A model generated the notes under the pieces. That model was not told the origin of the DNA. It worked only from the letters and a program-made list of their open reading frames with translations, and did not search any database. From Luteibacter jiangsuensis (GTDB lineage Bacteria > Pseudomonadota > Gammaproteobacteria > Xanthomonadales > Rhodanobacteraceae): a DNA stretch of 64,000 nucleotides. Positions 49,403 through 58,270 of the stretch are shown here, piece after piece (the first letter of the stretch is position 1; each line of letters begins with the position of its first letter). The DNA lies in NCBI RefSeq assembly GCF_011742555.1, contig NZ_JAAQQR010000002.1, positions 496,001 through 560,000 on the forward strand, read 5' to 3'. Made by a program: the position numbers and the translations under genes.

Positions 49403-51118
49403 ATGATCGTCGGCATCGATCTGGGCACCACCAACAGCCTCGTGGCCGCATGGCTCGACGGCGGGCCCAGGCTCATTCCGAACGTGCTGGGCAGCACGAT
49501 CACGCCTTCGTGCGTCAGCATCGACGCCGACGGCAGCGTGCTCGTGGGCCAGGCTGCGCGCGAGCGCTTGCAGACGCATCCGGACGACACCGCGGCGCTG
49601 TTCAAGCGCCACATGGGCAGCGCGCGCACCGTGACGCTGGGCGGCCGCGACTACCGGCCGGAAGAGCTTTCCGCCCTCGTGCTGCGCTCGCTGAAAGCGG
49701 ATGCCGAGGCTTTTCTCGGACGACCGGTCACGGAGGCCATCGTGACCGTCCCCGCGTATTTCTCGGACGCGCAACGCAAGGCGACCCGCGTCGCCGGCGA
49801 ACTGGCGGGCCTGAAGGTCGAGCGCCTGCTCAACGAACCGACCGCCGCCGCGCTGGCCTATGGCCTTCACGATGCGAAAGGCGAAACGCAGTTCCTCGTG
49901 TTCGACCTCGGCGGCGGCACTTTCGACGTTTCCATCCTGGAGATGTTCGAAGGCGTGATGGAGGTTCGGGCAAGCGCCGGCGACAACATGCTCGGCGGCG
50001 AGGACTTCACCGCCCTCATCGCCGAGCTCGCTTTCGCCCAGGGCATTCCCGCCGCGGCGCGCAACGACGCCCTGTTCATGCAGCGCCTCGCGGCAAAGGC
50101 GGAAGCCGCCAAGCGCGAGCTCGGCAACGGTGGCGCCGCACGGTTCGACGTGCGCTACCAGGATGTCCCGGCGAGCGTGACGATCGATCCGGAGACGTTC
50201 GAGAAACTCGCGCAGCCGCTCCTCAATCGTCTGTGGCGCCCCATCGAGCGCGCGTTGCGCGACGCACGCATCCGCGCGGCCGATCTGGACAACGTGGTAC
50301 TGGCCGGCGGTGCCACGCGCATGCCGATGATCCGTGCGCTGGCGACGCGAATGTTCGGCCGCTTCCCCGCCGTGGGCCACCACCCGGACGAGGTCGTGGC
50401 GCTCGGTGCCGCCGTGCAGGCGGGTCTGAAGATGAAGGACAAGGCGCTCGACGAGATGGTGATGACGGACGTCTGTCCGTACACGCTCGGCACTGACGTG
50501 GTCCGCGTCCTCGAAGGCGGCGCGCAGACGGGCGGCTTCTACGCGCCGATCATCGAGCGCAACACGGTGGTGCCGGTGAGCAGGGTGCAGCGATTCTCGC
50601 CCGTCTCTCCGCAGCAGACGCAGATCCGCATCGGCGTCTACCAGGGGGAATCGCGCCTGGTGCGCGACAACATCCCTCTGGGCGAGGTGGTCGTCCCGAT
50701 CGTGCCGGGCCCCGGTCACGCGGACGGTGCGGATGTGCGCTTCACCTATGACGTGAACGGGCTGCTCGAAGTGGAGGTGACGGTCGTTGCGACCGGCGCG
50801 AAGGAACGGCTCGTGATCGAAAGCGGAGGCAACCACCTTTCCGCCGAAGAGATCGCACAGCGGCTCGCGGCCTTGTCGGCGCTGAAGATCCATCCGCGCG
50901 ACACGCTCGAGAACCGCACGCTCCTCGCACGCGCGGAGCGGCTCTACGAACAGTTGCTCGGCGCCATGCGCGATCAGGTGGGCCAGTTCATCCTGCGCTT
51001 CGAACAGGCGCTGGCCACACAGGACACACGCGTCATCGCCCGCGAGGCCGGCGCGTTCCGCGAAGCGCTGGATGCGATCGAGCGCGACAGCCGGTTCGCG
51101 CCGGACGAGGTGGACTGA
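49403..51118 (+). CDS. hscC: HscC-type Hsp70 chaperone
   Basis: A 571-residue Hsp70-type ATPase. The phosphate-1 loop GIDLGTTNSLVA, VPAYFSDAQRKATRVAGELAGL, the phosphate-2 region DLGGGTFDVSILE and adenosine motif VLAGGATRMPMIRA are intact. The C-terminal substrate part is shorter than in DnaK (no EEVD), as is usual for HscC. It starts at ATG 49403 and is followed 2 bp later by its J-like partner gene. HscC can influence sigma70 in E. coli. Confidence 0.92.
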   Translation: MIVGIDLGTTNSLVAAWLDGGPRLIPNVLGSTITPSCVSIDADGSVLVGQAARERLQTHPDDTAALFKRHMGSARTVTLGGRDYRPEELSALVLRSLKADAEAFLGRPVTEAIVTVPAYFSDAQRKATRVAGELAGLKVERLLNEPTAAALAYGLHDAKGETQFLVFDLGGGTFDVSILEMFEGVMEVRASAGDNMLGGEDFTALIAELAFAQGIPAAARNDALFMQRLAAKAEAAKRELGNGGAARFDVRYQDVPASVTIDPETFEKLAQPLLNRLWRPIERALRDARIRAADLDNVVLAGGATRMPMIRALATRMFGRFPAVGHHPDEVVALGAAVQAGLKMKDKALDEMVMTDVCPYTLGTDVVRVLEGGAQTGGFYAPIIERNTVVPVSRVQRFSPVSPQQTQIRIGVYQGESRLVRDNIPLGEVVVPIVPGPGHADGADVRFTYDVNGLLEVEVTVVATGAKERLVIESGGNHLSAEEIAQRLAALSALKIHPRDTLENRTLLARAERLYEQLLGAMRDQVGQFILRFEQALATQDTRVIAREAGAFREALDAIERDSRFAPDEVD

Positions 51119-51120
51119 CC

Positions 51121-52242
51121 ATGCACTGGCACCTCGAAGCCCTCGGCCTTCCCGCGCATGCGGACCTCGTTGCGGTGCGCCGCGCTTATGCGGCCGCATT
51201 GCGTGGCATCGACCAGGCGGCGGATCCTGCCGGCTTCGCCCGCCTGCGTGAAGCCTACGAGGCAGCGCGCGCCTGGTGCGAGCAAGCCGGTGCCGCCGAG
51301 GAAACGGCTCCGGCGGAAGTGCCCACCTCGTTGGACGAGGGATCGGTGGACGACGGCGCTACGCCGGAGCAGCCGGAAGCACAGCCGTTTGTCGATCCGA
51401 CGGTCACGCTCGCCTGGCGTTTTGCTGCCGACGTGGGCGCCCGACGGACCGAGGCGGTTCCGCAACTGCTCGAGGAGGCGCTGGTCTACCTGCGCACCCA
51501 GTACATCGACGCGCCGGGCCGCTTCGAGGAATACCTCATCGATCTGCTCGGCCTGCAGCGCATCGCCCACCGCGCGGCTGTGTTCGCTGCCGCGGAAGAG
51601 CAGTTCCACTGGCGCGAGGTGGGCCACCTCGCCGCCCTCGGGCAACGCGGCCAATGGATCGAAGTGGTGCTCGCGCAGCGCGAGGACTGGCTGGCGTTAC
51701 CGGAAGATCGTCGCCGCGCGTGGATCGAGATGTTCGCACAGGCGGAATCTTCCCTCGACCCTTCGCTCTTGCGGCGCTGGCCGGAGATGAAGCGGCTGAA
51801 CGAACGGTTCCCGGCGTGGGTGAGCCTGCACGTGTCGGCCGATACGCTGCAGTCTTGGCAGACGGCGTTCGACGCGCAGCCCGCATCGATGCAGGACACT
51901 TACAGGCGCATGGCGCCACCGGCGTCGCTGTACTGGCCGCAGCGCCCCGCGCCCGTGCGAAGACGCTGGCGCGAACGTCTCACCATGTGGCCGGTGGCCG
52001 GCTTCTTCCTCTTCCTGCTGGGCAACAGCGCGCACTATCTTCTGAACGCCGAACGCATCGCACCGACGACGGCCTGGACGCCGCACGACACTGCGGAGCA
52101 ATGCGCCGCGCTCTACCTTCGAATGGACAGGCCCGATGCATTCGCGGGCCTCGACGACGAGGAAATCACCGCGCTGAAGGAGCGCGGCGCCCACTGCGCA
52201 AGCGACGGGCACTGGCACCCGCCCAAGCGGGGAAGCAACTAG
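51121..52242 (+). CDS. DjlC-like J-domain-derived partner of HscC, lacking the HPD motif
   Basis: A 373-residue protein. Residues about 1-50 (HLEALGLPAHADLVAVRRAY, then AALRGIDQAADPAGFARLRE) look like a J-domain, but the loop where HPD should be reads GIDQAADP. This matches the degenerate J-like class seen next to hscC in other genomes. The middle is helical, and one membrane segment is near residues 287-305 (MWPVAGFFLFLLGNSAHYLL). It converges on hemY with a 4-bp overlap. It may bind HscC without stimulating ATP use in the usual way; that is an inference. Confidence 0.72.
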   Translation: MHWHLEALGLPAHADLVAVRRAYAAALRGIDQAADPAGFARLREAYEAARAWCEQAGAAEETAPAEVPTSLDEGSVDDGATPEQPEAQPFVDPTVTLAWRFAADVGARRTEAVPQLLEEALVYLRTQYIDAPGRFEEYLIDLLGLQRIAHRAAVFAAAEEQFHWREVGHLAALGQRGQWIEVVLAQREDWLALPEDRRRAWIEMFAQAESSLDPSLLRRWPEMKRLNERFPAWVSLHVSADTLQSWQTAFDAQPASMQDTYRRMAPPASLYWPQRPAPVRRRWRERLTMWPVAGFFLFLLGNSAHYLLNAERIAPTTAWTPHDTAEQCAALYLRMDRPDAFAGLDDEEITALKERGAHCASDGHWHPPKRGSN

Positions 52243-53495
52243 GGCGACAGCCGCGGCACGCCGTGCTGGTCGCGCTCTTCCACCGCGGTAACGCGGGTGT
52301 CGATGCGCCGCGCCCGCAGTTCCTCGGGCAGCGGTTCGGCCGCTTCGCCCCGCGCGAGCGCCAGTGCATTGCGATAGCAGCGCTGGGCCAGTTCGGGATG
52401 TCCTTCGCCGGCGTAGACATCGCCCAGCGCTTCCCATGCGGTGGCACTGGGTTCGATGGCCAGGGCACGCTCGAGATACGGCCTGGCCTTGCCCCACAGG
52501 CGCACGCGCACGCACATCCGGCCGACGGCGGTGAGAAGCGCGGCATCGTTGGGATGCGTGTCCACCCAGGCCTCGGCCCGGCGCAGCCGCTGCTCGATGT
52601 CTTCGGCGCCCATGCCGCCATAGGTGGCGACGAGGGCGGGCGACCACTCGCGACGGAGCGCGGTTTCGATCTCGTCCATGGCCGCCATGGTCTGTCCGTA
52701 GCGGGCCGCCTGGCGGGCATAGGCATCCACCGCAGCGGGCAGGCGTCGCTGCGCTTTCGGTAGCTGCGACCACAGCGTGGCGAGCGTCGCGCCGTCGCCC
52801 GCACTCAGAACGTAGGCGGCGAGCACGCGGGCTTCGACGTCGGCAAAGCGTCGCGCGCCGAGTTCGCCGCTCTTCTGCAACGGATCGAGAGCGCGCAACG
52901 CGTTGCGCGCTTCGCCTGCGGCAAGGGAGCTTTCCGCGTATTCGAGCCATCCCGCCGGAGTAAGCGTGCCTGCACCGGCCTCGGGCGCCAGCAAGGTGGC
53001 GGCCTCGGCAGGCTTGCCGCTGGTACGCAGGAAGCGAGCTCGCAGCACGCGCGCGGCGCGCGGTGTTTCTTGCGCCGCCTGATCGAGCGTTTCCAGTGCG
53101 CGCGTGGATTCGCCATGACGCTCCGCGGCTTCCGCGGCCGCGAGCAGCGCGGGGCCGCGCACGGACGGATAACGCGCGGCCCTGTTGAGATCGCGTTCGG
53201 CTTCACCGTGCCGTCCTTCGATCAGGGACACCATGCCGTCCGCCAGGCGACGGCGGCTGAGCCGTCGATGCCGGCGTGTCATGGCACCGAACGGCCAGCG
53301 GATAATGGCGACAATCAGCGCGATGGCGGCCCACGCCAGCAGGAGCAGCGCCAGTGCCGTCACCACGGTCATCTGCACGCTGGTGCCGCGCAGGCGGATG
53401 AGCACATAGCCCGGATCCTCCGCGACCCAGTGCCACGCGAACGCGGCAACCATCGCGACGAAGATGAGAGCGACGATCCAACGCCACGGCTTCAT
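52239..53495 (-). CDS. hemY: HemY-like tetratricopeptide membrane protein
   Basis: A 418-residue protein with two N-terminal membrane helices (about 8-24 and 38-66) and TPR-like repeats. The DPGYVLIRLRGTSVQMTV motif between the helices is the HemY_N signature. HemY is part of the hemCDXY operon in gammaproteobacteria, and its exact step in heme supply is not settled. The start overlaps the hemX stop (ATGA). It converges on the J-like gene. Confidence 0.9.
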   Translation of the reverse strand: MKPWRWIVALIFVAMVAAFAWHWVAEDPGYVLIRLRGTSVQMTVVTALALLLLAWAAIALIVAIIRWPFGAMTRRHRRLSRRRLADGMVSLIEGRHGEAERDLNRAARYPSVRGPALLAAAEAAERHGESTRALETLDQAAQETPRAARVLRARFLRTSGKPAEAATLLAPEAGAGTLTPAGWLEYAESSLAAGEARNALRALDPLQKSGELGARRFADVEARVLAAYVLSAGDGATLATLWSQLPKAQRRLPAAVDAYARQAARYGQTMAAMDEIETALRREWSPALVATYGGMGAEDIEQRLRRAEAWVDTHPNDAALLTAVGRMCVRVRLWGKARPYLERALAIEPSATAWEALGDVYAGEGHPELAQRCYRNALALARGEAAEPLPEELRARRIDTRVTAVEERDQHGVPRLSP

Positions 53496-54664
53496 GGCGT
53501 GCCCCCGACCGGTGCCCCGCTGCTGCCTGCCTGCGCGGGCGCAGACGTGGAAGCCGCGGGGGCGGGATGCGCGCCCTGTGCCGGACCCTGCAGCGCATGC
53601 ACGGAGCGCAGGTTACGCAGTTCAGCCAGTGCCGCACCCAGCTTGGGCTCGTTGCCGCGGGCCTGGCTGCCCATGAGCGCGGCAATGCGCGCGCGGGCCG
53701 TCTTCACGGCCGGCGCGGCGGTGTCGAAATACGCGGCAAGGGCGGCGTCCGCGCGCTTCAGCGCCGCGATGCGGCCGGCGTCGTCGTACGCGAGCAGTGC
53801 CGCTTCCGCGTGCGCCACATCGAGCGCGGCCAGTTCGCGGGCGATGCGTTCGTCGGCCAGGGCCACCGGCGAGCCGTCGTCGCGGCTGACCCGCACGATG
53901 CTGCCCAACGCGTTGCCGGCGCGCTGCCAGAAGCCCGGCGGTGTGCCGTCCTCGGGCGTGCTGTCGTCGCGTTTCAGCGGCAGGGTCGGCACCTGGGCAC
54001 GCAGGTCGGCCAGGGTGGCGAGATCGTTGCCGCGCGCGGCGGGCGCAACGGCGGCCAGCGCCTCGCGCTCGGCCGTCACGTCCTGGCGCACCGCGGCGAA
54101 CGCGCTGTCGTTCACGGCGGCGAGCGTCTTGTCGGCAAGGTCGTACGCGGACAGCGCGCCAGCGGCGTCGCCGAACAACGCGAAACGTTCCTTCGCCATG
54201 CGCAGCAGCGACTCCGCTTCGTCGAGCAACATGGCGTCGTGGCCGCTCAGGCTGCGCTCGGAGAGGTTGGCCACGGCGTCTTCGAGGTTACGGGTGCGTT
54301 CCGACACGCCGAGCACCTCTTCGCGCGCCGAGCGGTTGACCGCGTCCGCGTCGTTGAGCCTGCGGCGCAGGTTGGCGTTTTCCTCGCGCATGCCGTCCAC
54401 CCCGGCCTGCAAGGTGTCGACCTGTCCGCGCAGGCCATTGGCCTCGCTGAGGTCGGCCCGCATTTCCCAGACTGTCCACGCGGTGTAGCACGCGGCGCCC
54501 AGGGCCGCGAGGGACAGGAGGATGGCAAGCGCGAGCGCCCCGCCACCGCGTCTGGGCGTGGCCGCGGCGGGCGGACGCGACGTGGCGGGCGAGGGCGCGG
54601 CGGCCGGGGCCGGCGTGGCCGGCGCGGTATCGGTCGGGGGAGTCTCGGTCGTCATGGCCGCCAT
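53492..54664 (-). CDS. hemX: HemX-like uroporphyrinogen operon membrane protein
   Basis: A 390-residue protein with a Pro/Ala-rich N-terminus, one membrane helix (about 43-68, GGGALALAILLSLAALGAA) and a coiled-coil periplasmic part. A DLSEANGLRGQVDTLQAG stretch follows the helix and an AEALLRMA-like acidic segment comes later. It is the HemX family (annotated as uroporphyrinogen-III C-methyltransferase, but lacking that enzyme domain). The start could be ATG 54664 or 54655. It lies in the hemD-hemX-hemY order. Confidence 0.87.
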   Translation of the reverse strand: MAAMTTETPPTDTAPATPAPAAAPSPATSRPPAAATPRRGGGALALAILLSLAALGAACYTAWTVWEMRADLSEANGLRGQVDTLQAGVDGMREENANLRRRLNDADAVNRSAREEVLGVSERTRNLEDAVANLSERSLSGHDAMLLDEAESLLRMAKERFALFGDAAGALSAYDLADKTLAAVNDSAFAAVRQDVTAEREALAAVAPAARGNDLATLADLRAQVPTLPLKRDDSTPEDGTPPGFWQRAGNALGSIVRVSRDDGSPVALADERIARELAALDVAHAEAALLAYDDAGRIAALKRADAALAAYFDTAAPAVKTARARIAALMGSQARGNEPKLGAALAELRNLRSVHALQGPAQGAHPAPAASTSAPAQAGSSGAPVGGTP

Positions 54665-54722
54665 GCTAGCAGGCCATACGGCAACGCACGGTGCACGCGC
54701 GGCACGACGATGCGCCGGTGCC

Positions 54723-55517
54723 TCAGCGGCCCGTGAACGAGACCTCGGTGGCGGCCTTCAGAAGGTCGCCAGGCAGCGCCGAGCGGGCCACGGCCACGCG
54801 TTCGAAACCGGCCTCGATGGCGATGTCCCTCATTCGCTCGCTGCTCACCACCGCCACCGCCTGGACGAGTTTGCGCCAGGCGGGCGCGATCAGCGCCCGA
54901 CGCAGATGGTCGAGGGCCTCGGCACTGGACAGGAGCACGGCGGAGCGCCGGCCCAGCTTGAGCAGGGGGTCGATATGACGCCGATCGATACGCGGCGCCA
55001 CACGGTGATACACGTGGATCTCGTCGAGCGCGGCGCCGCGCCGGGCAAGTTGCTCGCGCAGCAGGCCCCGCCCGCCCGGCGCGCCGACCAGTGCCACGCG
55101 GCGACCGGTCAGGTCGGCCAGTTCGGGCATGGCCAGGACACCTTCGCTGTCCTGCGACTTCTCCGGAAAACGGGCATCGGGAACGTTGGCGGTCTTCAGG
55201 GCACGCGCGGTGCCCCGCCCAACCGCGACGACCGTGGCCTGGGTGGCCAGGGGCAGCACGTCGGCGGCGAAGCGCACGGCGGCGGGGCTGGTGAACACCA
55301 GCACATCGCCGTCCAGCGCACGGCGCAGTGCCGCATCGACGGCGGAGGCGTCCTCGGTCGCGCGCAGGGACAGGCCCGGCACACTGATGGGTATGCCTCC
55401 GAGCTTGCGAACGCGCCGCGCGAGGGGGCCGGCGGTGCCTGCGGGACGGGTGATGACGACCGTGACGTTACGAAGGGGGAGGGAGCGACTCACTACGTTC
55501 AGAGTCCTGTCTGGCAT
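54723..55517 (-). CDS. hemD: Uroporphyrinogen-III synthase
   Basis: A 264-residue enzyme closing the tetrapyrrole ring. VTVVITRPAGTAGPLARRVRKLGG at the start, LVFTSPAAVRFA and VALVGAPGGRGLLREQL are typical of HemD domains 1 and 2. The ATG at 55517 is used; a GTG at about 55492 is also possible as start and is closer to the conserved region. hemC is not beside it in this window. It is transcribed with hemX and hemY. Confidence 0.9.
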   Translation of the reverse strand: MPDRTLNVVSRSLPLRNVTVVITRPAGTAGPLARRVRKLGGIPISVPGLSLRATEDASAVDAALRRALDGDVLVFTSPAAVRFAADVLPLATQATVVAVGRGTARALKTANVPDARFPEKSQDSEGVLAMPELADLTGRRVALVGAPGGRGLLREQLARRGAALDEIHVYHRVAPRIDRRHIDPLLKLGRRSAVLLSSAEALDHLRRALIAPAWRKLVQAVAVVSSERMRDIAIEAGFERVAVARSALPGDLLKAATEVSFTGR

Positions 55518-55630
55518 CCTGCGACTTGAGGTTCAGCTTAGGAACGTTGGGGCGACGCTGCCAATGCCGAAGGTTGGGTCTTCACATACGCGTGCGAACG
55601 GTTAACTCCGCCACTTAGACTTCGCCGCTT

Positions 55631-56095
55631 ATGACCGCGATCCCCTCCCCCCTCCCCGAACTCGAACACTTCATCCGCGACGGCATTCCCCTCGCCCGCG
55701 CCATGGACCTGCATATCGCCGAATTCGACGGCGAACGGCTGGTGATGACGGCGCCCCTGGCACCGAACATCAACGACAAGGGCTGTGCCTTCGGCGGCAG
55801 CCTCGCCAGCCTGATGACCGTGGCCTGCTGGGCGCTGGTGGAAGCACGGCTGCGGCAACGCGGCCTCGACTGCGACGTGTTCGTGGCCGACTCCACCATC
55901 CGCTACCTCGACACCGTCTGGGACGACCTGCGCGCGGAGGCCACACTCGCGCCCGGTGCCTCGTGGGAGCCGTTCTTCGCGACGCTGGAGACCCGGGGCC
56001 GGGCGCGTGCCGACTTCGCCTGCGTCGTTCCCGGCACGGGAGGCAAGCCGGCGGCCAGCCTCGACGCGCGCTTCGTCGCCAAGCGCCGGGCATAA
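55631..56095 (+). CDS. YiiD C-terminal-type thioesterase (hotdog fold)
   Basis: A 154-residue protein. PLARAMDLHIAEFDGERLVMTAPL, then KGCAFGGSLASLMTVACWALVEA, match the thioesterase domain found at the C-terminus of YiiD. The GCAFGGSLAS helix is the hotdog helix. It is a stand-alone domain with a likely acyl-CoA or ACP substrate. The gene is divergent from hemD and close to the start of the lipoprotein gene. Confidence 0.85.
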   Translation: MTAIPSPLPELEHFIRDGIPLARAMDLHIAEFDGERLVMTAPLAPNINDKGCAFGGSLASLMTVACWALVEARLRQRGLDCDVFVADSTIRYLDTVWDDLRAEATLAPGASWEPFFATLETRGRARADFACVVPGTGGKPAASLDARFVAKRRA

Positions 56096-56124
56096 TGCCC
56101 GCCGACGCCACGATGGAAGCCACC

Positions 56125-56538
56125 ATGCGCCCGTTCGCCCTGCCCGCTCTAGCAATCGCCCTCATGGCCCTCGCAGGCTGCGCCACCGACAAGCGCAACC
56201 AGGCACTGAACAAGACCCTGATGAACTACGCCGCGGCCATCCGCTGGGGCGATTTCGCGGGGGCGCAGAGTTTCGTCGACAAGGCGTACGCCGCCGAGCA
56301 CCCGATGAGCTCCATCGAGCAGGGTCGCCTGCAGCAGCTGCGCGTCACCGGTTACGACGAAGGCTCCGGTCCGCGGCCGGACGGTGAAGACGACGTGGTC
56401 CAGGTGGTGCAGATCAACGTGGTGAACGTGAACACCCAGGCCGAGCGCGGCATCGTCGACCGGCAGCGCTGGCACTACGACCGCGAAACGAACAAGTGGA
56501 CCCTGATGACCGGCCTGCCCGACTTCTCGCCACACTGA
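56125..56538 (+). CDS. Small lipoprotein of unknown function
   Basis: A 137-residue protein with a signal peptide ending in the lipobox MALAGC (Cys19). A helical middle follows (ALNKTLMNYAAAIRWGDFAGAQSFVD), similar to NTF2-like folds. The ATG at 56125 is preferred because GGAAG lies 6 nt upstream; the earlier ATG at 56113 is less likely. It would be attached to the envelope. Confidence 0.75.
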   Translation: MRPFALPALAIALMALAGCATDKRNQALNKTLMNYAAAIRWGDFAGAQSFVDKAYAAEHPMSSIEQGRLQQLRVTGYDEGSGPRPDGEDDVVQVVQINVVNVNTQAERGIVDRQRWHYDRETNKWTLMTGLPDFSPH

Positions 56539-56572
56539 GCCCTCGCCGGCCTTGGGCCCACCGGCCTTGGGA

Positions 56573-56578
56573 TATAAT
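56573..56578 (+). promoter_or_regulatory. -10 box (TATAAT) upstream of the rhodanese-like gene
   Basis: A perfect TATAAT with a ribosome-like GGAAAG near 56608. A CTTGGG at about 16 bp upstream is a possible -35. Confidence 0.45.
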
Positions 56579-56616
56579 CGGCCGTTTGATCCCATCCCGG
56601 GACGCGGAAAGACCCG

Positions 56617-57063
56617 ATGAACGACGTAATGCAGAAGCTGCCCGCTTTCGTGACGAACCATGCCCTGCTGGTGGCAACGTTCGTGGTGATCCTCATCGCG
56701 CTGGTCGCGGGCGAGGTGAGCCGTCTGTTCCGCAAGTGGAAGTCGCTGACGCCCGCGGGACTCACCCAGCTGATCAACCGCGACACGCCGCTGATCGTCG
56801 ACCTGTCCGCGAGCGCGGATTTCGAAAAGGCCCACATCCCTGGCGCCAAGAACGTGGCCATGAGCCAGTTCGACCCGGAGACGCAGAAGGACCTCGCCAA
56901 GGCCAAGGAGCTGCCCGTGGTGCTCGTCGACAAGGACGGCCGCGGCGTGGGCAAGGCCGCCAACCGCCTCGTAAAGGCAGGCTTCACGCGCGTCTTCGTG
57001 CTCGACGGCGGCACCTACGCCTGGCAGACCGCGCAGCTGCCGGTGGCGAAAGGCAAGAAATAA
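56617..57063 (+). CDS. Rhodanese-like membrane protein lacking the catalytic cysteine
   Basis: A 148-residue YibN-like protein with one N-terminal membrane helix (about 15-33) and a rhodanese domain (about 45-142). The active loop where Cys is expected reads VDKDGRG (D105), so sulfurtransfer by the normal mechanism is not expected. DLSASADFEKAHIPGAKNV and DGGTYAWQ are otherwise typical. It could bind a partner or be a regulatory domain. A family A repeat follows. Confidence 0.85.
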   Translation: MNDVMQKLPAFVTNHALLVATFVVILIALVAGEVSRLFRKWKSLTPAGLTQLINRDTPLIVDLSASADFEKAHIPGAKNVAMSQFDPETQKDLAKAKELPVVLVDKDGRGVGKAANRLVKAGFTRVFVLDGGTYAWQTAQLPVAKGKK

Positions 57064-57073
57064 GGCTTTCCTG

Positions 57074-57156
57074 TGTGGGAGCCGGCTATGCCGGCGATCC
57101 CGCGGCAGCGGGCAACCTTGCCGCAAGCACCCATCGCCGCTGAAGCGGCTCCCACA
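57074..57156. repeat. Family A palindromic repeat joined to a family B end
   Basis: A complete copy with ends TGTGGGAGCC and GGCTCCCACA. It is directly followed at 57158-57170 by GGCGCGCTCCTAC, the right end of family B, which gives the TAG stop to the reverse-strand gene. Confidence 0.85.
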
Positions 57157-57165
57157 GGCGCGCTC

Positions 57166-58221
57166 CTACAGGCCGTGGATGCCTGCGCGGCCCTGCAGGA
57201 TCTCGGTGAGCACGTCGGGCGCCACGTCGAACGAATCGAAATACAGCCGGTCTTCCGGCAGTTTCGCGTCGATGAGGTACTGGCGGCCTGCGGCGATCAT
57301 CGCCGGTGGGCCGCTCATGTAGAAGTCGAAACCCGAGAGGTCCGGGTGGTCCTGCAGCAACGCCTCGTGGACGAGTCCCTCTCGCATGCCGGCCGCACGC
57401 GCCGCTTCGGGGTCGGACAGCACCGGCGTGAAATGCACATTGGGCACGTCTTCGGACCATCGCGTGGCGAGGTCGAGCAGGTACAGGTCCGCCTTGTTGC
57501 GCGCGCCCCAGTACACATGCATCGGGCGCCGGGTGCCCAAGGCGATGAAATGTTCCACGATGGCCTTCACCGGCGCGAAGCCCGTACCGCCGGCCATGAA
57601 CAGCATCGGCCGTTCGGAATCCTCGCGGGGCACGAACGTGCCGAGCGGGACCTCGATCGTGAGGCGATCGCCCACGCGCAGCGAGTCGTACACCCAGGTG
57701 GTGAAGCCACCGCCCGGCACATGCCGCACGTGCAGTTCGATAAGGCCGTCCGGGCGGGGGCCGCTGGCGATCGAGAACGGCCGATGCTTGCCGTCTTCCA
57801 GCACCACGTCCAGGTATTGGCCCGGCAACCAGTTCACGCGGCTGCCGTCGCGCGGGCGTAGCCACACGCCGACCACATCCGGCGCAAGCGCGCGGCGCTC
57901 CGCCACTTCGGTCTCGACCCGCCGGTGCGGGATGTCTTCCACCGAGGCGATTTCGCGTGCCTGTATGGCGATGTCCCCACGAGGCACCGCCTGGCAAAGC
58001 AGGATCGCATGGCGCGAGGGCGGAACCCCGGCAAGCGCCACGGGTGGATTGCGCGGGTAATCGCACTCGCCATCCACAAGGGTGGCCTTGCAACTGCCGC
58101 ACACACCGCCGCGGCACGAATACGGGAGGGCGATGCCCGCTCGCTGGGCGGCTTCGAGCACGGTCTCGCCGGCGGCGGCGTCGAAGCGCTTGCCGGACGC
58201 TGTAAGGGTTACGGTGGGCAC
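57166..58221 (-). CDS. 2Fe-2S flavoreductase (CDP-6-deoxyglucoseen reductase-like)
   Basis: A 351-residue reductase. The N-terminal plant-ferredoxin domain has C36, C41, C44 and C76 (CRGGVCGSC). The FAD part has HRPFSIASGPRP, and the NAD(P)H part has MLFMAGGTGFAPVKAIVEH and YMSGPPAMI. It resembles the AscD/Fre-like CDP-6-deoxy-delta-3,4-glucoseen reductase family; the physiological partner is unknown. The start is GTG at 58221. The stop is within the family B repeat end. Confidence 0.9.
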   Translation of the reverse strand: MPTVTLTASGKRFDAAAGETVLEAAQRAGIALPYSCRGGVCGSCKATLVDGECDYPRNPPVALAGVPPSRHAILLCQAVPRGDIAIQAREIASVEDIPHRRVETEVAERRALAPDVVGVWLRPRDGSRVNWLPGQYLDVVLEDGKHRPFSIASGPRPDGLIELHVRHVPGGGFTTWVYDSLRVGDRLTIEVPLGTFVPREDSERPMLFMAGGTGFAPVKAIVEHFIALGTRRPMHVYWGARNKADLYLLDLATRWSEDVPNVHFTPVLSDPEAARAAGMREGLVHEALLQDHPDLSGFDFYMSGPPAMIAAGRQYLIDAKLPEDRLYFDSFDVAPDVLTEILQGRAGIHGL

Positions 58222-58227
58222 CCGTGC

Positions 58228-58233
58228 ATTGTA
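58228..58233 (-). promoter_or_regulatory. -10 box (TACAAT, reverse strand) 6 nt before the flavoreductase start
   Basis: On the reverse strand TACAAT is followed by six bases and the GTG at 58221. There is no Shine-Dalgarno sequence. It is a candidate leaderless start. Confidence 0.5.
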
Positions 58234-58270
58234 GGACAATGAGGGCTTGCCCCACAGGAATCGCTCAGGC

